Below are positions 23,175 through 36,760 of a stretch of DNA of 64,000 bases, piece by piece. The notes under the pieces are model-generated. The model worked only from the letters and a program-made list of their open reading frames with translations. It was not told where the DNA came from and did not search any database. A program made the position numbers and the translations under genes. Origin of the DNA: Boswellia sacra (lineage: Eukaryota > Streptophyta > Magnoliopsida > Sapindales > Burseraceae); the NCBI GenBank assembly GCA_013180625.2, contig SNVD02013723.1:62001-126000 (forward strand), given 5' to 3'. Each line of letters starts with the position of its first letter. The first letter of the stretch is position 1.

Positions 23175-24053
23175 ATGGAATCCAAGGCCTTGAATCAACA
23201 TTCAGAAGAGGTACACACCTTCTTGAGCCTTCCCCAAAAGGCAAACATGGCAGAGAAAAACAAGGCTGGAGAGATCAAAGACTCTTCTATCATGATTGCC
23301 AGCAAAGATGATAACAGCACAAAGAAACTAGCGCCAAAAAGAAGCTCTAACAAAGATAGGCACAAGAAAGTTGATGGCAGAGGAAGAAGAATCAGGATGC
23401 CAGCTTTATGTGCTGCCAGGATTTTTCAATTGACCAGAGAGTTGGGTCACAAATCTGATGGAGAGACAATTCAGTGGCTTTTACAGCAAGCAGAACCATC
23501 TATCATTGCTGCTACTGGCACTGGAACTATTCCAGCCTCTATGCTTGCAGCTGCTGAGGCCTCTATTTCTGAACAGGGGACCTCTGTTTCAACAGGTTTG
23601 CATACAAAGATAGAAGGGCTGGGGCCAGGTGTTGGGACCATAAACAGGGGCAACTGGACACCGATGAGTGCCAATTTAGGAAGGTCTAACGTAACAAGCG
23701 GCATATGGCCAACTATAAATGGAATTGGGTCAGGGTTTGTTCCAAATTCAGGGCAGTTAGCCTCAAGTTTTGCAAGTGAAAATTTGAGTAACTTCCCCAA
23801 ATTTGGCTACCATGGGATTGAATTCCCAAACATGAACATGGGTTTAATGAGTTTTTCCTCCATGTTGAGTTGTGCTAACCAGCAAGTTCCAGGCTTGGAG
23901 CTTGGGCTCTCCCAGGATGGGCATGTTGGGGTATTGAATCCTCATGCTGTTAGCCAGTTCTATCAGCAGACGGAGCACCACAGAAACGGTGCAGGATCTT
24001 TGAACCAGCAGCAGCCTCCTGAGAAAGATGATTCTGAAGGATCAAGACATTAG
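23175..24053 (+). CDS. Class I TCP transcription factor (TCP20-like)
   Basis: Single exon, 292 residues, starting at the first in-frame ATG (MESKALNQ). The frame is open further upstream but has no ATG. The TCP domain spans about residues 56-115: [20 protein letters not shown] is the basic DNA-binding part, followed by the helix-loop-helix with [20 protein letters not shown] and [20 protein letters not shown]. The class I form shows the short basic region. Downstream, the GTSVSTGLH and NLGR segments resemble TCP20-type proteins. Class I TCPs bind GGNCCCAC-like sites in nuclei and promote growth and cell-cycle genes. Assignment to TCP20 rather than TCP6/TCP11 is inference. The C-terminus is rich in Ser, Asn and Gln. 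Confidence 0.92.
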   Translation: MESKALNQHSEEVHTFLSLPQKANMAEKNKAGEIKDSSIMIASKDDNSTKKLAPKRSSNKDRHKKVDGRGRRIRMPALCAARIFQLTRELGHKSDGETIQWLLQQAEPSIIAATGTGTIPASMLAAAEASISEQGTSVSTGLHTKIEGLGPGVGTINRGNWTPMSANLGRSNVTSGIWPTINGIGSGFVPNSGQLASSFASENLSNFPKFGYHGIEFPNMNMGLMSFSSMLSCANQQVPGLELGLSQDGHVGVLNPHAVSQFYQQTEHHRNGAGSLNQQQPPEKDDSEGSRH

Positions 24054-25801
24054 ATGGATTAAAATTCAAAACAGATGAGTTGCTATGCAAAATTTTGTCA
24101 GAAATGAATAGCATATAGATCAGAAGCTTTTAGTCTCGTATTATTTCTTGTTAAAGACATGAAGTCGGAGGAGTTAATACTTCAAAGACAAAGTTAGTAC
24201 TTTCTGTTTCTTATGATTATTAATTGAGCCACAAACTTGCTCTAGCTTATTATAAGAAAAGTTTTTATGTGGAGGATGAAGTATTTAGAGAACATTAGCT
24301 AGGAGGTTGGATTTGATTTTGTTAGCTAGAAATTTTTTAGATGTGTTGTTTTTATACAGAGCAATATTGGTACGCATTATTCATCTATTTTCATGCATAT
24401 TTGAATGATGTCTTGTCTCTGAAAGTGTACTTGAGAATTGAGTATCCATGCTTAGGATTATAGGCAAACAAATATGGATTAGAAAATGAGCACAAATTTC
24501 CTTTAAAGCAGCTTAATAGATTACTTGGCAAACAAGCGGTTTGTGATAATGTAACATTTGTCTAAGATTTATGTGTTTATATTTATCCATGCTCTTGGAT
24601 GTTTCTAGCTCTTTGGCATCTTTTTTTTTTTTTAAGACTTATTGGATGATAACAATCTTACCATCCTTATGAACAACCATCAATGAAGAAAATCTCTCAA
24701 TACCAAGTTTTTTTTGTTGGAAAATCTTTGGCGTACTTGCTGCAAATGCAACCCATCAATCATAAAGTGAGTATATCTTACATACTGACATGACATCTTA
24801 TGATTGACGAGTTGTATGTGCAACCGTTACACCCAAGATTTTTGTCTTTTTGTTTTGTTTCTCATTGATTTAAATTCAATATTTGTATTCTACTAGCATT
24901 TCCATCCTGCAGATGAGAAATCATTAGTCAGTAGTGAGATGATGAACCAGTGCTAGATTTAGAGAAAACTAAGGCAGAATCAGGGTTTCCTGATATGAGA
25001 CTCTTTCAAGTTTTAAATATGTTATTGGATGAATACAATCAAGGTAGTGGACAAACGACAGTTGCCATAATGCCACATCAACACTCTTCAGAGTTTCGAT
25101 AGATTCAAAATGCTTCTTTCACATAAATCATGGCTATAAATGTTGGAATAGGTAGAGTTGGGTGAGAGAATTTTGGTTAAGTAATCCCTTATCCCTTGAA
25201 GAGTAAGCAAAGCATTCTCAGTAAAGTCTAAAACCAACAAATTGAAATTGACAACTAGAATTCTTTACTACTCGTGTGCTCAACAAATTTCTACGGGCCA
25301 CATAGGTCCAAGTATTGTTTTATAAACTTCTCCACTCGTATGCTGCCTAATAAATCCTTTACTTGCGAGTTCAATCAGTTGATCTGGCAAGTGAAAGTTA
25401 CTATCCTGGTTTTCCGTCGAGTAAACGCAACTCATTTTACTATCTTTTAAGTATCAAATATCTTGTTCCAAGTAGAAGTCGGTGCTGTCTTTAACCACTA
25501 AAAATGAGTGTTTTATGTCATCTTTGATGTCAGAGTAACCGCATCAATAACATGAAGCATCGTCAAATTTTATTTAGTAGTAGTAATCCTCAAATTTAAT
25601 TTAGTAGTAAATCTTAACGGTACAGAAGAGATGTTCACCACGTAACATCCCTGCCTGCACCGCATGTGCCCTTTGCCTAGGGGAGCTCGTGGTCAGCATA
25701 AACTCATAAACTCTCAAGAGATGGTCCTGCCACAATCTCAAGAGCTAGCTCCATGCGTGAGCGAGGTCGAACACGATATTGCCTGTTTTATACACATAAA
25801 C
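24054..25801. other. TCP 3' region and intergenic DNA
   Basis: No coding frame of interest. The first few hundred bases are probably TCP 3' UTR. Confidence 0.5.
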
Positions 25802-25809
25802 TGTCACGG

Positions 25810-27483
25810 CAATGACAGACCCAGGATTTATCTTAGAGGGGGCACCTTTAATATTTTAAAATTAATGTTTAACTAAAACCTTAATAGTGCAAAAGAAATT
25901 ATTTAAAAAAAGAATAGATATAGATGTATAAGAGACATAATAAATCTTATCTTTCAAAATTAAATGATCCTAATACAATCGATCAAAGTATAAAATACTA
26001 ATCCTTTATAATTTATTTTATAAATACATATTAATTATTGTCATTGACAAGTATTTATATTTAAAAAATGTTGCATAATTACATCATTATCATGCATTAA
26101 AAAAATTATTTATAATCCCATATTAGCATTATAATCCAAAATTCGAGTTCTATGTTCGAAATTTGCTACCTTTACATTAATTTTAAGATAATTTTGTATT
26201 GAATTGTTAACATTTTTCTTAGATATGATGATGTCAACTTAAAAAAAAAAATTTCTTTTAAAATATCTCTCCAGATTTTTTTCTCAAAAATCAGTAATTT
26301 ATAATAACCATTAAGTTTTACCTAAAAAGGCTACAAATGCATAAAAATAATAAGAAGACTCGATCATAATTTTTATTTTTAAAAGAAGTTTACTAATTTT
26401 TGCACTAATTGGTATATATAAATTATAAAGAGAAAGAAATAATTTAAGTATGATAAATAATATAGTTATAGAAATATAAGTTTGATAGGGTAGTAGTTTA
26501 AAAAAGATAGAAAGAAAAACAATTTTAAAACTTTTTTTAAGAGGGGTGTAATTGTAAACTATAAGGAATGAGGGAGTAAAAGAAAGTTTTTAAAGTTTCA
26601 GAAGGCGCCCAGGTCCCGTGGTTCCCTTCTTAGGTCCACTTCTGACTCACACGTCAACATAAAGAGGCATATATGCGTAAAGGAAGCAGGCAAACAATGC
26701 GTAAAGGAAGCAGGCAAACAAGCTGCCATGCAGTGGTGGACTCAGAAATTTATGAGAGAGGGGTCACTTTAGATATCTAAATATTTATAATTTACTTGGT
26801 AAAATTTAAGGCAAGAGAATATATTAAAAAATAATAAAATTATATCCATATAGGAAGACATTAGAATTATAAGTGTTCAAAATTATAATATATAAAGAGC
26901 ATTAATTTTCTTTGAACTTGATGTCAACAAACAAGTAGATTTTCTTTCAAAATTTCTATTTGTAATTGTTCAAAGAAGATTATTTTATAATATTTTTTCA
27001 GTTGAAAAAGACTACAAATAAATGAAATAAATTAAGTCTCTCATACATAATTTTTTAATGATATTTAATTGTATTAAAAATTATAAAAGGATTTAGTTAT
27101 TATCGTTCATCAAGATTTTTAAATTTATGTTCTTTTAATGACAATTAATTAATTTTTTAAGACTATCAAAGAAAACATAAAGAGAAACATATAATTTATG
27201 TCAAACTAAATAAATAAGAATTAAAAAAATCCAAAATTCTATAATTGAATAAAAAAGTAACAATTAATTATATTAATATATAAACTTATATTGTTGTATG
27301 GATGAAAGGTTTTTATGTGTGAAAGAATTGAGAAAATGAAAAGATAATGTAAAACTTGAAATTAATTAAGTTTTTTAAAAAAAGGGTATAAGAGTTACTA
27401 TATAAAGTAGGAGGATAAGATGAATTTTTCAAATTTCAGAAGGGGCTCAGGCCCCCTTAGGTCCTTATGTAGGTCCGCCACTG
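25810..27483. mobile_element. Composite hAT-like element, 1674 bp
   Basis: The outer ends are inverted: CAATGACAGACCCAGG at left and, on the complement, CAGTGGCGGACCTACA at right. The same 8-bp sequence TGTCACGG lies immediately outside both ends (25802-25809 and 27484-27491), the target duplication length of hAT elements. Inside are two element copies, 25810-26644 and 26731-27483, each with similar ends (for example GGTCCACTTCTG and CAGTGGTGGAC), separated by 86 bases. Neither copy has its own flanking duplication, so the pair behaves as one insertion. The interior is AT-rich and codes for nothing recognisable. Confidence 0.75.
26673..26720. repeat. 24-bp perfect tandem duplication between the two hAT copies
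   Basis: Bases 26673-26696 and 26697-26720 are identical. The unit includes GCGTAAAGGAAGCAGGCAAA. Confidence 0.95.
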
Positions 27484-27491
27484 TGTCACGG

Positions 27492-30400
27492 TTATGTTTT
27501 TGAGCTTTGCAAACTAAAAGACCTCCAACATATTAGGAAGCTCACATAGTCTATAAGTTTTTTTTTCATATATCATTTATAAGCGATATGAGATGTTACG
27601 TACCATATCAAAGATTTAAATATTAGATTTAAGTTTAAATCTACTGATCTGAATTGCTAGGTGGAACGATTTTTAAACGTATTAAAAATTAAAAGTATAA
27701 ATATTGAGCTGAAAACGATTTCTTAACTTGCAGATTGTTTATCTCATGGGCAATGACCGTGGGCCTAGACTTGAATTTGTACTCGGTTTAATATTCAAGC
27801 CTGTCAAAACGGCCCGTACCCCATCATTCTGCAAAATATCAAAACCAACCCAACTAACTAATAAAGCATATGGGGCAGGCCGTGGACTCAAAAGCAGCAG
27901 CGCATATTGCCCTGCTACGTTAATGTCAATCATGTCAGGATTCAGCCTATACAACAAACGTTAATTCTACTACAACGGAAGATTAAAAACTTGTCTCACG
28001 CCATTACATGGGCCGAGTAACAACCCCAAGAGCTAAAAACAAAACTAAAACATTTCATTCCGTCCACTTCATGGGACACAGGAATAGCAAATATATAATG
28101 CCCCGCACAAGCAGTTTCTTTTTCAATTAATTTGGCAGCTCAGGAGGTTCCAAACTAAGAATCAAGTTCGCATATATACACATTGGCTCAAGTGGGGAGC
28201 GAATTCCATCGTCTGAAGTGGCCATGTTGGTTGGTGTGGTCCGGTCAAGTGAGTTTCTCATTCTGGACCACATGTAGTTTAATTGGATTGGATTGGATCC
28301 GATTTGATAAGAGCTTTCTTCAAACCTCATACATTCATTTCCACTCTCTGTGATTCCAACAATAGGTGGTTCCAAGGTTTGCTAATCATTGTGGTAGTAA
28401 CTACCATTCAATCCATTCATCAATCATTCGTGTTGACAGCCGTTGATGGATGTATTCCCCTCCCATGTGTCAATAAATTTGTACGCAATGGCCCGTGGGC
28501 TTGCCTAACTAACAATTTAGAACACTTAAATTTGAGATTAAAGAGCACTTTAGGGATGAAGATTCTCAAGACACGACCCCTCAGACGCAAGAGTCTCTCA
28601 CATTCATATATGTAGACCGAACCTCAAATCGTATGACAACGATTGTGACAATATGACTTTAATATTATATTTATTTGTCATTTTACGAAATAAGTGACTT
28701 AACAACAAGTATTTTACTCTCTCTGCCTCAACCCATTGTAAATAGAGTTGAAAATAATTTTAGAGACTTATCTCGTATCAAACATGTACCATTATCGTGT
28801 TTAAAGGAGAAGAAGCAAAATTGCGCTCTAAGAAAAAATCTCAATATCGTATTCGTTAAGAAGAAAAACAAAAGTTGTGTTTTATTAGGGCCTTAAAGAA
28901 CAACAATTACTTAAATACATTCATATGGCTGGCAAAACCAAGGGGTCAACGGTTTGGATTTAGTACAATCACTTGAAATGCATTTAGATAATATCCTTTT
29001 TCGATTGGGTATGGCTTCAACTATTCCTGAGCACTGCTTGAACATAGGATTTGGAAATGCTTTTTTAGTTTTTATTTTTTTTAATATTCAGAAGCATAAA
29101 AGATGAGAATGTGATCATTTTTTTCACCATGCATTGAACAGTGATGCAAGGAAATAATATTGGCCTTCTCCCACACACTACACTAGTAAGTAGTGCAGCG
29201 GCTTCCAAGCTAAAATGCACATAGTATTGGAGGATGTATCGCACTTGGCACCTGATATTTAATATAAAGATGCTTGAAAGTGAAAAAGGTAAAACAAATC
29301 ACCAACCAACAATCTTGGACAGAATTAAAAAAAATGCTAATCCCATGCTTGCGGTGTCCTTGCATCATGTGCACAAAAGAAAAGAAGCTCACTCACATGC
29401 TCCAGCTGCCTTGGTGGTGGGTTGCCCCTGCAACCTTTAAATCGTGGTACGGACACCTTGTCTCCTTTGTTTGTTTATTTAATTTCTTTTTCAACTTGGT
29501 TATTTTATTTTATTTTATTTTACTTCTTAAATGCTCAAGGTGGAATAGTAGTATGCAATAGGTAAAGGGCAATAAGACAAAGCTTAAAACGTACAAAACC
29601 TTTAGTTATCTCTCTCTTATATATAAAAAATTTGGTTCACTTATGCTAGGATTACAAGTAATTTGTGATCATATAATTGGTCTTATGCTGTATAATAGAG
29701 TTGATTTTCATGGAATTGTTTTAAAAATCGAAATACGTTGTCAAGTTCAACGAAAAGATGTTTTCACCAGCTATCAGAATTCTGATCCTATTTCAAATGC
29801 CAAATGCAGTCTGAGACTGAAACCCAACAGCTGCTGCAAGAGTCTGAGACTATCCAGATGGCAATCATGTGCAGGACAAGCAGTTATGGCAAGTGGCATT
29901 AAATGCTTGGTACTCTTCTTCTTCTTCAGTCTTCACCAGTATCATTCTTATCTCTCTTAGAAATTGTAACGCTTATTGTTTCTTCACATGGTTGTTCAAA
30001 CTTGCCTACTTGACAATCTGCTCCTAGATTCCATTTACACTTGCCCACCAGACATGCATATAGCTGTGCATACCATGTGATATTTACATGGTTAAGATCA
30101 TCCCATCAAGACATTAGTAATCTTGATCCAACGGCGGAAAAAACACCAAATAAAAAGTTGTTAAACATTTTTGTAGTCTTGGTTATTTGACTTTTAGCTT
30201 ACATGTTAGCTCAGGAAACAATAAGTCAAAAATGCAACTTGGGTTATCAAAATTAATTAGGATACATAAAGATGGGAATATTATCAACAATAGGTGGTTC
30301 ATTTAAAATGAAAAGAATGAGAGATAAAGGATGCATAGGAATAGTGGTGGTGGTGGATTCTATTCTGCAAGTAGCCAAACAAATCAAATCTGAAGATGTT

Positions 30401-31482
30401 TTAATAAGAAAGTCAAATAGACAGACACAGAATCCCCCTCCAGCAGAGCGGAATCCTGCTAGAAAGGGAAAGCTAATGAATAAGATGCAGAGGCTTAGCA
30501 TTAGGCTTATTCAACCCTAAAGCCTAACAAATCCAACTAGATTTCAGATTTCGATTAATAGCCTTAGATATCCCTTCGCTGCCCTTTAAGCCTAAGGGTT
30601 TCCCTAAAGCACAGCAAAATCCTGATAGATTTTCAGATTTAAATAAAGCTAAAGGATGATGACACTTCAATTCCAAGCCTCTCTCTCTCTCTTTTTGTGG
30701 CACCCCATCCTATCATATTAGAATTTCTATTCAAATGCCTGCCAAGTCCTCACCGAAAAAAAAAAAAATTATAATAGGCTATCCAACCCCAAACAAATTA
30801 ACCCAATAAAAATGAAGTCAAAGATTTGATTTTGATTAAATATTATATTATAAGAATTAGCCCATGAAAATAACGAACTATTATATTATATTATATTAGA
30901 AAAATAGTGTAATTGTTATAGACCCAATAAAGGTCACTAGGGAAAGCAGGTGCAGGGCTGTTGACAAGTCTTATGACAAAAAGGGGAGAGTAGAAGTGAA
31001 GAAAACAATGAGCCGCCTTGTGAACAGCACCGAAGACTAAGATAAGAGGAGGGGAGGAGAGGACCAAGTGGGAGGAGGAGGAGCGGGGGCCACATTAGCA
31101 GCGACTAACCCGGATGATAGGGCCATGCCCTTCTCATCTCATCTCTTACTTTCTTTTTATTATTTTTTTCTTTAAAAAAAAGTGCTAATTTGTTAATAAA
31201 TTTTTAGAGGCAATTTCGTTATTATGGGTTGTGTGTTGTTGTGTTGTGTTGTGTCCCTCCAAAACTCTTCGTCCAACTCAAGAGCCACCACCACCCAGCA
31301 AAACACACACACACAGCACTGACCACAACCGAATTCTGGATTCAAAAGGTACAAAGAAAGTGCCAGAAACAACACAACCTAAGCAAGCTACAACCTCATT
31401 TGTAGTATTTTCCTTCATACACCTCATTTCTGCTTCTGGGAAAATCTTGAATCTTAAATCTTTACTTGTTCTTTCAACAAAA
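27492..31482. other. Long intergenic region before the ACR gene
   Basis: No gene is supported. Several frames of 60-110 codons show no known motif. Purine-rich DNA at about 31030-31090 and a CA run near 31305 lie in what is likely the ACR promoter and leader. Confidence 0.5.
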
Positions 31483-34175
31483 ATGGATTGTTGGTCTTCT
31501 CCTCTTGGCGTAGATGATGAGTTTGAGAAGCTTGTGATTCGAATGAACCCTCCAAGGTATTTTCATAATGTCTCTGTTCTTCCTTGTTTAATCATAATTT
31601 GGTTCCGTTTTTGTTTCCTCAAAGTGGGTTCTTTCGTTTTTTTCCTAAAGACTCCATTTTTGTTCACCCCAAATGTTGAAGCTTTGCAATGTTTTCACTT
31701 TGTGGATACATGATTTTCTTTCTTCTCGATGTGGGATTTCATTTGCAGGGTTACTGTTGACAATACCTCAAGCAGGAAAGCCACTTTGATAGAGGTGTTT
31801 GATTGGATTATATGCACTTCATCTCCGGCTATACAACAGGAAATTCCTGAGGATTTCTCCGTAACTGTTTTTCATTACATTTTCAGGTTGACAGTGCCAA
31901 CAAGCGCGGGAGTTTGTTGGAGGTGGTTCAGGTTTTGAATGACATGGATCTTATAATTCGTCGAGCTTACATTTCTTCAGATGGGGAATGGTTCATGGAT
32001 GGTTAGACTTTGATTCTAAAACGCTTTGCTTTGCTGTATATGTTGCGTGGTTATATGAATTGTGATTAATGTTGTGGTTTGCAATGGTTCTTTGCAGTGT
32101 TTCATGTTACAGATCAGCATGGTAATAAGCTTTCTGAGGACGATGTGGCTGAAAGAATTCAACAGGTAGATCTGCAAAATTAGTCTCCTTCTTCATTTAA
32201 TTTCTCTTACTGAAGAAGTTTATGGCCTATAATTGTTCAGATGTCCAATCTAGTAGTCGAATCTGGAGTGGAGTTTGGATTAACTGTATATGAGACACTT
32301 AGATTATTTTTTTCTTTTAGCACACTTTAATGTCAAATGACACCTCAAAAGTAGATTCCATTCTTTTAACCATTTTGTGGAACTATTATGGAATCAATTG
32401 TTGTTGTTTACCAAATTCTTTGTACGGTTTCATACGATGCATTTCTGCTCAAATTCTCATTTTAGTCCTACTAAGTCTTGATATTAACACATTTAGAATC
32501 AAAAGTATGTTATGAATTGCTCTAAATCGATGACTGCGTCACTTTCTATTTTCTCCGGAAACAAAAGGGAAGGAAACAAACTTTTAAGGAGATAAAGAAC
32601 TGTTTAAAGGACACTGTTGGTCCTATTTGTGCACAGGTGCATATATGGTACCGAGAGGTGCCACTATATACTTCTTTTATGGTAGGCTTCAATTTCTAGC
32701 TAGCAATAATGACCTTATTTAATACATGAAGAACTAGATAACAAAAGGACAAGACTGAGAAGGAGCAATGGTTGCTGTTTGGACTGCAGCATGATAGTTT
32801 AGCTAGCCATGTGTGTTCCAGTTTGTGTTAATGATATAAATTGACATGTTACAGTCACTGGGACCGAGGGCACGAAGCTTCCGGTCCTTGAGGAGGTCTG
32901 TGGGTGTCCAAGCTGCCCCAGAACATACAAACATTGAATTAACTGGAAGAGACCGACCAGGTTTGCTTTCAGAAGTTTTTGCTGTTCTTGCTGACCTCAA
33001 ATGTAATGTGGTAGCTGCGGAAGTCTGGACCCATAATTCAAGAATGGCATCAGTTGTTTACATTACAAGTGAGGCTACTGGCTTGCCAATTGATGATCCT
33101 GATACACTTGCTAAGATCAAACAGCTTCTTTTGTATGTTCTGAAAGGAAACAGAGATAAGCGGAGTGCCAATACTGCTGTTTCTGTGGGTTCCACCCATA
33201 AGGAAAGGAGGCTGCATCAAATGATGTATGCTGATCGTGATTATGATATGAATGGTGCAGAATGTGGGTCAGCAAGTGACCGATGCAAGCCTCTTGTTAC
33301 TGTTGAAAATTGTTCAGATAAGGGATACACTGTTGTGAACTTGAGATGCCCAGACCGCCCTAAGCTGCTCTTTGATACAGTGTGCACTTTAACAGATATG
33401 CAGTATGTGGTGTATCATGCAACTATCATAGCTGAAGGACCAGAGGCTTATCAGGTTTTTCTTAAATTCCTCAAGTTGCATTTTCAGTTTCTGGTTGAGC
33501 GAGTTCATTTCATTTAAGTTGAAACCGTCTTGGTCATCAAAGTTCTTTGAAGGCCAAAGTTTTGGGAATTGTCACCTGGTACTTATTTGCTAGCATCTCA
33601 TATTACTGTTTCTTTCCTCAACGTTTGACAGGAATATTATATCAGGCATGTGGATGGGAATCCTATTAGTTCTGAAGCAGAGAGACAAAGGGTAGTCGAT
33701 TGCTTGGAGGCTGCTATTAAGAGGCGAACATCTGAGGTACAGACACGGGGAAGCTTAATTTAGATCTTTCTGTTCCTTATCCATCTGAACCATGTTTGAT
33801 GTCATTGCATTGTTTGTTATACAATTACAGGGTATAAGTCTAGAACTGTGTTGTGAAGACAGAGTTGGCCTTCTTTCTGATGTGACTCGCATATTTAGAG
33901 AAAATGGTCTTTCTGTCACCAGAGCTGAGGTTACCACCAGGGGTTCCCAAGCTGTGAATGTTTTCTATGTGGTTGACTCATCAGGAAATCCGGTGAAGAG
34001 TGAAATAATTGAAGCAGTTCGTAAAGAGATTGGACTGACTATACTTCGTGTGAAGGATGAAGCTTACTCAAAATCTCCACCCCAGGAAAGTGGCAGATTC
34101 TCTCTGGGTAACCTCTTCAGAAGCAGATCAGAGAAGTTCCTCTATAACTTGGGTTTGATAAAGTCATGCTCTTGA
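31483..34175 (+). CDS. ACT-domain repeat protein (ACR4-like)
   Basis: Seven exons: 31483-31556, 31749-31794, 31887-32001, 32098-32165, 32855-33454, 33632-33736 and 33831-34175; 450 residues. The N-terminus [18 protein letters not shown] and overall plan match plant ACR proteins. Four ACT domains follow: about 37-105, 123-195 ([14 protein letters not shown]), 249-325 ([14 protein letters not shown]) and 337-400 ([14 protein letters not shown]). ACT domains usually bind amino acids, and plant ACRs are thought to sense them or act with other proteins. They resemble the C-terminus of bacterial GlnD uridylyltransferase but carry no catalytic domain. The closest Arabidopsis type appears to be ACR4, by recall rather than comparison. 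Intron 4 is the longest (about 690 bases). Confidence 0.9.
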
Positions 34176-35560
34176 GTAGTTCACTAGGTAAACCAGATCT
34201 TGCCAAAGCCTGTATATGTTGGTTTGGTTTGCCTTAGTTGTAGGATGTGCTGTAGAACCACATTATACAGCTTTTAGGTCAGTCCCTTGTTGATCTTGGC
34301 TGTGGCCAAACTTCTTCAAGCTTGTACAGCTTCGTGTAAATAGAGTATCGTAGTTGCATCGGTTTGTCTTTAGGGATATTGTAAATACATGCACGCTCTT
34401 CATTTACCGTGGAATTTCCGTTTCAAACTTCAGTTGTTGCTTAATTTTTTACCTGTTCTCACGGGCATCATGGGGAAGGCAATGCGATAATGAGAAGATA
34501 AATGAAATGTGGCCAAGAGTGAAAAACGTGGCTGATAATTTTTTACGATTATGGGTTGCTGAATTAGGTTTAGTTTCCTCTAGAGTATATAGACTATGAT
34601 GGGATTTCCTTTTGCTATGCCATTGATAGATAGGCGTATGCAATCCTTGTCAATGCTAGCATTTGTCACTTTCTAAATTAAGGAAAAACTTCTGTGCAAG
34701 AATGCAACACAAAGTTGAATTGTACTAGTAACTCTATTTCCCCTGTTGCGGCTGATGTGTATTTGGTAAAGTGAAATCCACCAATCCATGCATGTAATTA
34801 GTATACCACTATACCTTGCCTCAACAAAATGTCATGCCAAAGAATTTTCAAAACGATTTTTTGTGGAAGAAGATGAGCTACGATATTAGTTAGATAATGA
34901 GATTTATAAACAAATAAAAAATAAAAAAAATGGATTGCCCTTGCAACCCCATATAATAGCAAATCTTCTCCTAGTTGAAGTGTACTTGACGTGACATTAA
35001 AGCACTTTGGTACTGTAGTGGTACAAGTTGGAAGAGCAAGGCAGTCAGCATAGTGGAGACGACAATGGCTGTCCAGACAGCATCAAGTTTGTCTCAGTTT
35101 GATGTGTAAATTCCACCTGGACTGGGAGACCAGGTCTTCTCATCTGCCTGGCAAGTTCGCTTTGGCCTTCTTAGCAGCCTACCTACCAGTACCAGACTTT
35201 GTTCCACTTAGCTGAACATTAAAATGTCTCAGAACATGATTAATGAGGTGATTGTGATGTCTTCCTAACCTAGGTCCTAACCTAACGTCACGTCATATAG
35301 CAATCAAGCCATCTAGATTGACTTGCTTCAATGTTGATTAAAAAAATAAAAAAAAAATGAATGTTTGTCAATTGGTTTGGATCAATATTTAAAGTTTTCT
35401 ATCCAAATCCAAAACATATCTTGAAGTGGCGCTCAGTGCTGCGAGTTAGGTAAATCACCACCCTCAAGCACACTCTATCATGAGAAAAATGCGAATGACA
35501 ATCCGTATCACTAATAACTACCTTCATAATTTAGCATTTTGTATTTGATAAAAAGACTTA

Positions 35561-35613
35561 TAAAAGAAAGGAATATCTTATTCTTATTAAAAGAAAGGAA
35601 TATCTTATTCTTA
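35561..35613. repeat. Short tandem duplication, period 27
   Basis: The 26-base segment containing AAGAAAGGAATATCTTATTC occurs at 35561-35586 and again at 35588-35613. Confidence 0.85.
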
Positions 35614-36459
35614 TACTAAGAGACGATGTATTTAACTATTTATATATGGATAGTCTTCTCGTATATTAAGCTTTAAAATATTATGTAAATTTTCTTGAAG
35701 ATTATATAAATTTCTTTAAAAATTATAAATTCTTTTGAAGACGGTATAAAAATTATCAATAATACTAGACTTATAATCCACATATAATACAATTTAAGTA
35801 ACAAAATCTTATTATAAATATAACTTCTAGATAACAAAATCTTATTGAAAATATAACTTTTCTTATTCCTTTTTTCTTCTCCAATAAAAATTTTTGTCGT
35901 GTAGAATGTCATATCAGGTTGTAGATTTTGTGTCGTATTTGAATTATAAATTTGACAACGTTGAGAAATTATTAAATGCATAAATTTTGAATAAATCTAC
36001 ACAAGTTAAGACTGTCCTGTATATATTTTCATGTGATATTTCAATTTTTTCCATTTAAAAAGCTGACATGTTCTTAATTTCTTGTTTCTTATCCACTCTT
36101 TCAATCAATCGATATATTATTTCATTGATCATCAAATATGTCAATATTTAATTAAATAGATCATTCATAAAATAATTGAAATAACTCTATCTGTTTTATA
36201 TAAATATTTTTTTCGTTTTAATAATGAATTTTAAATTATAATATTGAAATTATTTAATTTATAATTGTACAAGGAATCAAATCAAAGGAATGATAGACGA
36301 GAGCAATAGTAGACAAATCAAAAGGCAAAATGATAACATGTAATTAACGGGCCAACGACCAGGCAATGATAATGATTAAGACAACAATTAAGGAAAGACA
36401 AAATGCATCCAAAAAATTTGAGAAGTTTTTCACCGACAGAATCTCAACGGAGTTTAAAG

Positions 36460-36760
36460 CGGGCGTGGAGAGAAAGAGAAGGGCCGTCACGCAACTCCAG
36501 GCCCCAAAATGATCCGTCGTTTTCCACTTTCTTTGTCGTTTTTTGGGTCCTAGCCGTGAAGACAGCTGCGACTGTACACGTGGCACCACAGGGATCACAA
36601 AACAAGCCGCCAGTACAGATTCTGGGCCCCACCTTTCTGTACCCTTGGCGGGACCTCCTCCGTTTAATACAGTAGCCGAGTTTGATCTTGACATTACATG
36701 GTCCACCACAAAGCTCACGTGCTTAGGATCGTATCGAAATCCTCCTCCAGGCACGTGATG
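36460..36760. promoter_or_regulatory. GC-rich patch with G-boxes and no adjacent gene
   Basis: This is much richer in G+C than the DNA around it and contains CACGTG at 36577-36582 and 36752-36757. The composition resembles a plant promoter, but the nearest genes end toward it rather than start from it. Confidence 0.3.

Noticed and set aside
27728..27964. 78-codon plus-strand frame with an overlapping minus-strand frame
   Set aside because: No motif and no splice context; both frames look like chance.
29274..29960. Frames of 95 and 105 codons on the plus strand
   Set aside because: Low-complexity, no homology recalled, in AT-rich intergenic DNA.
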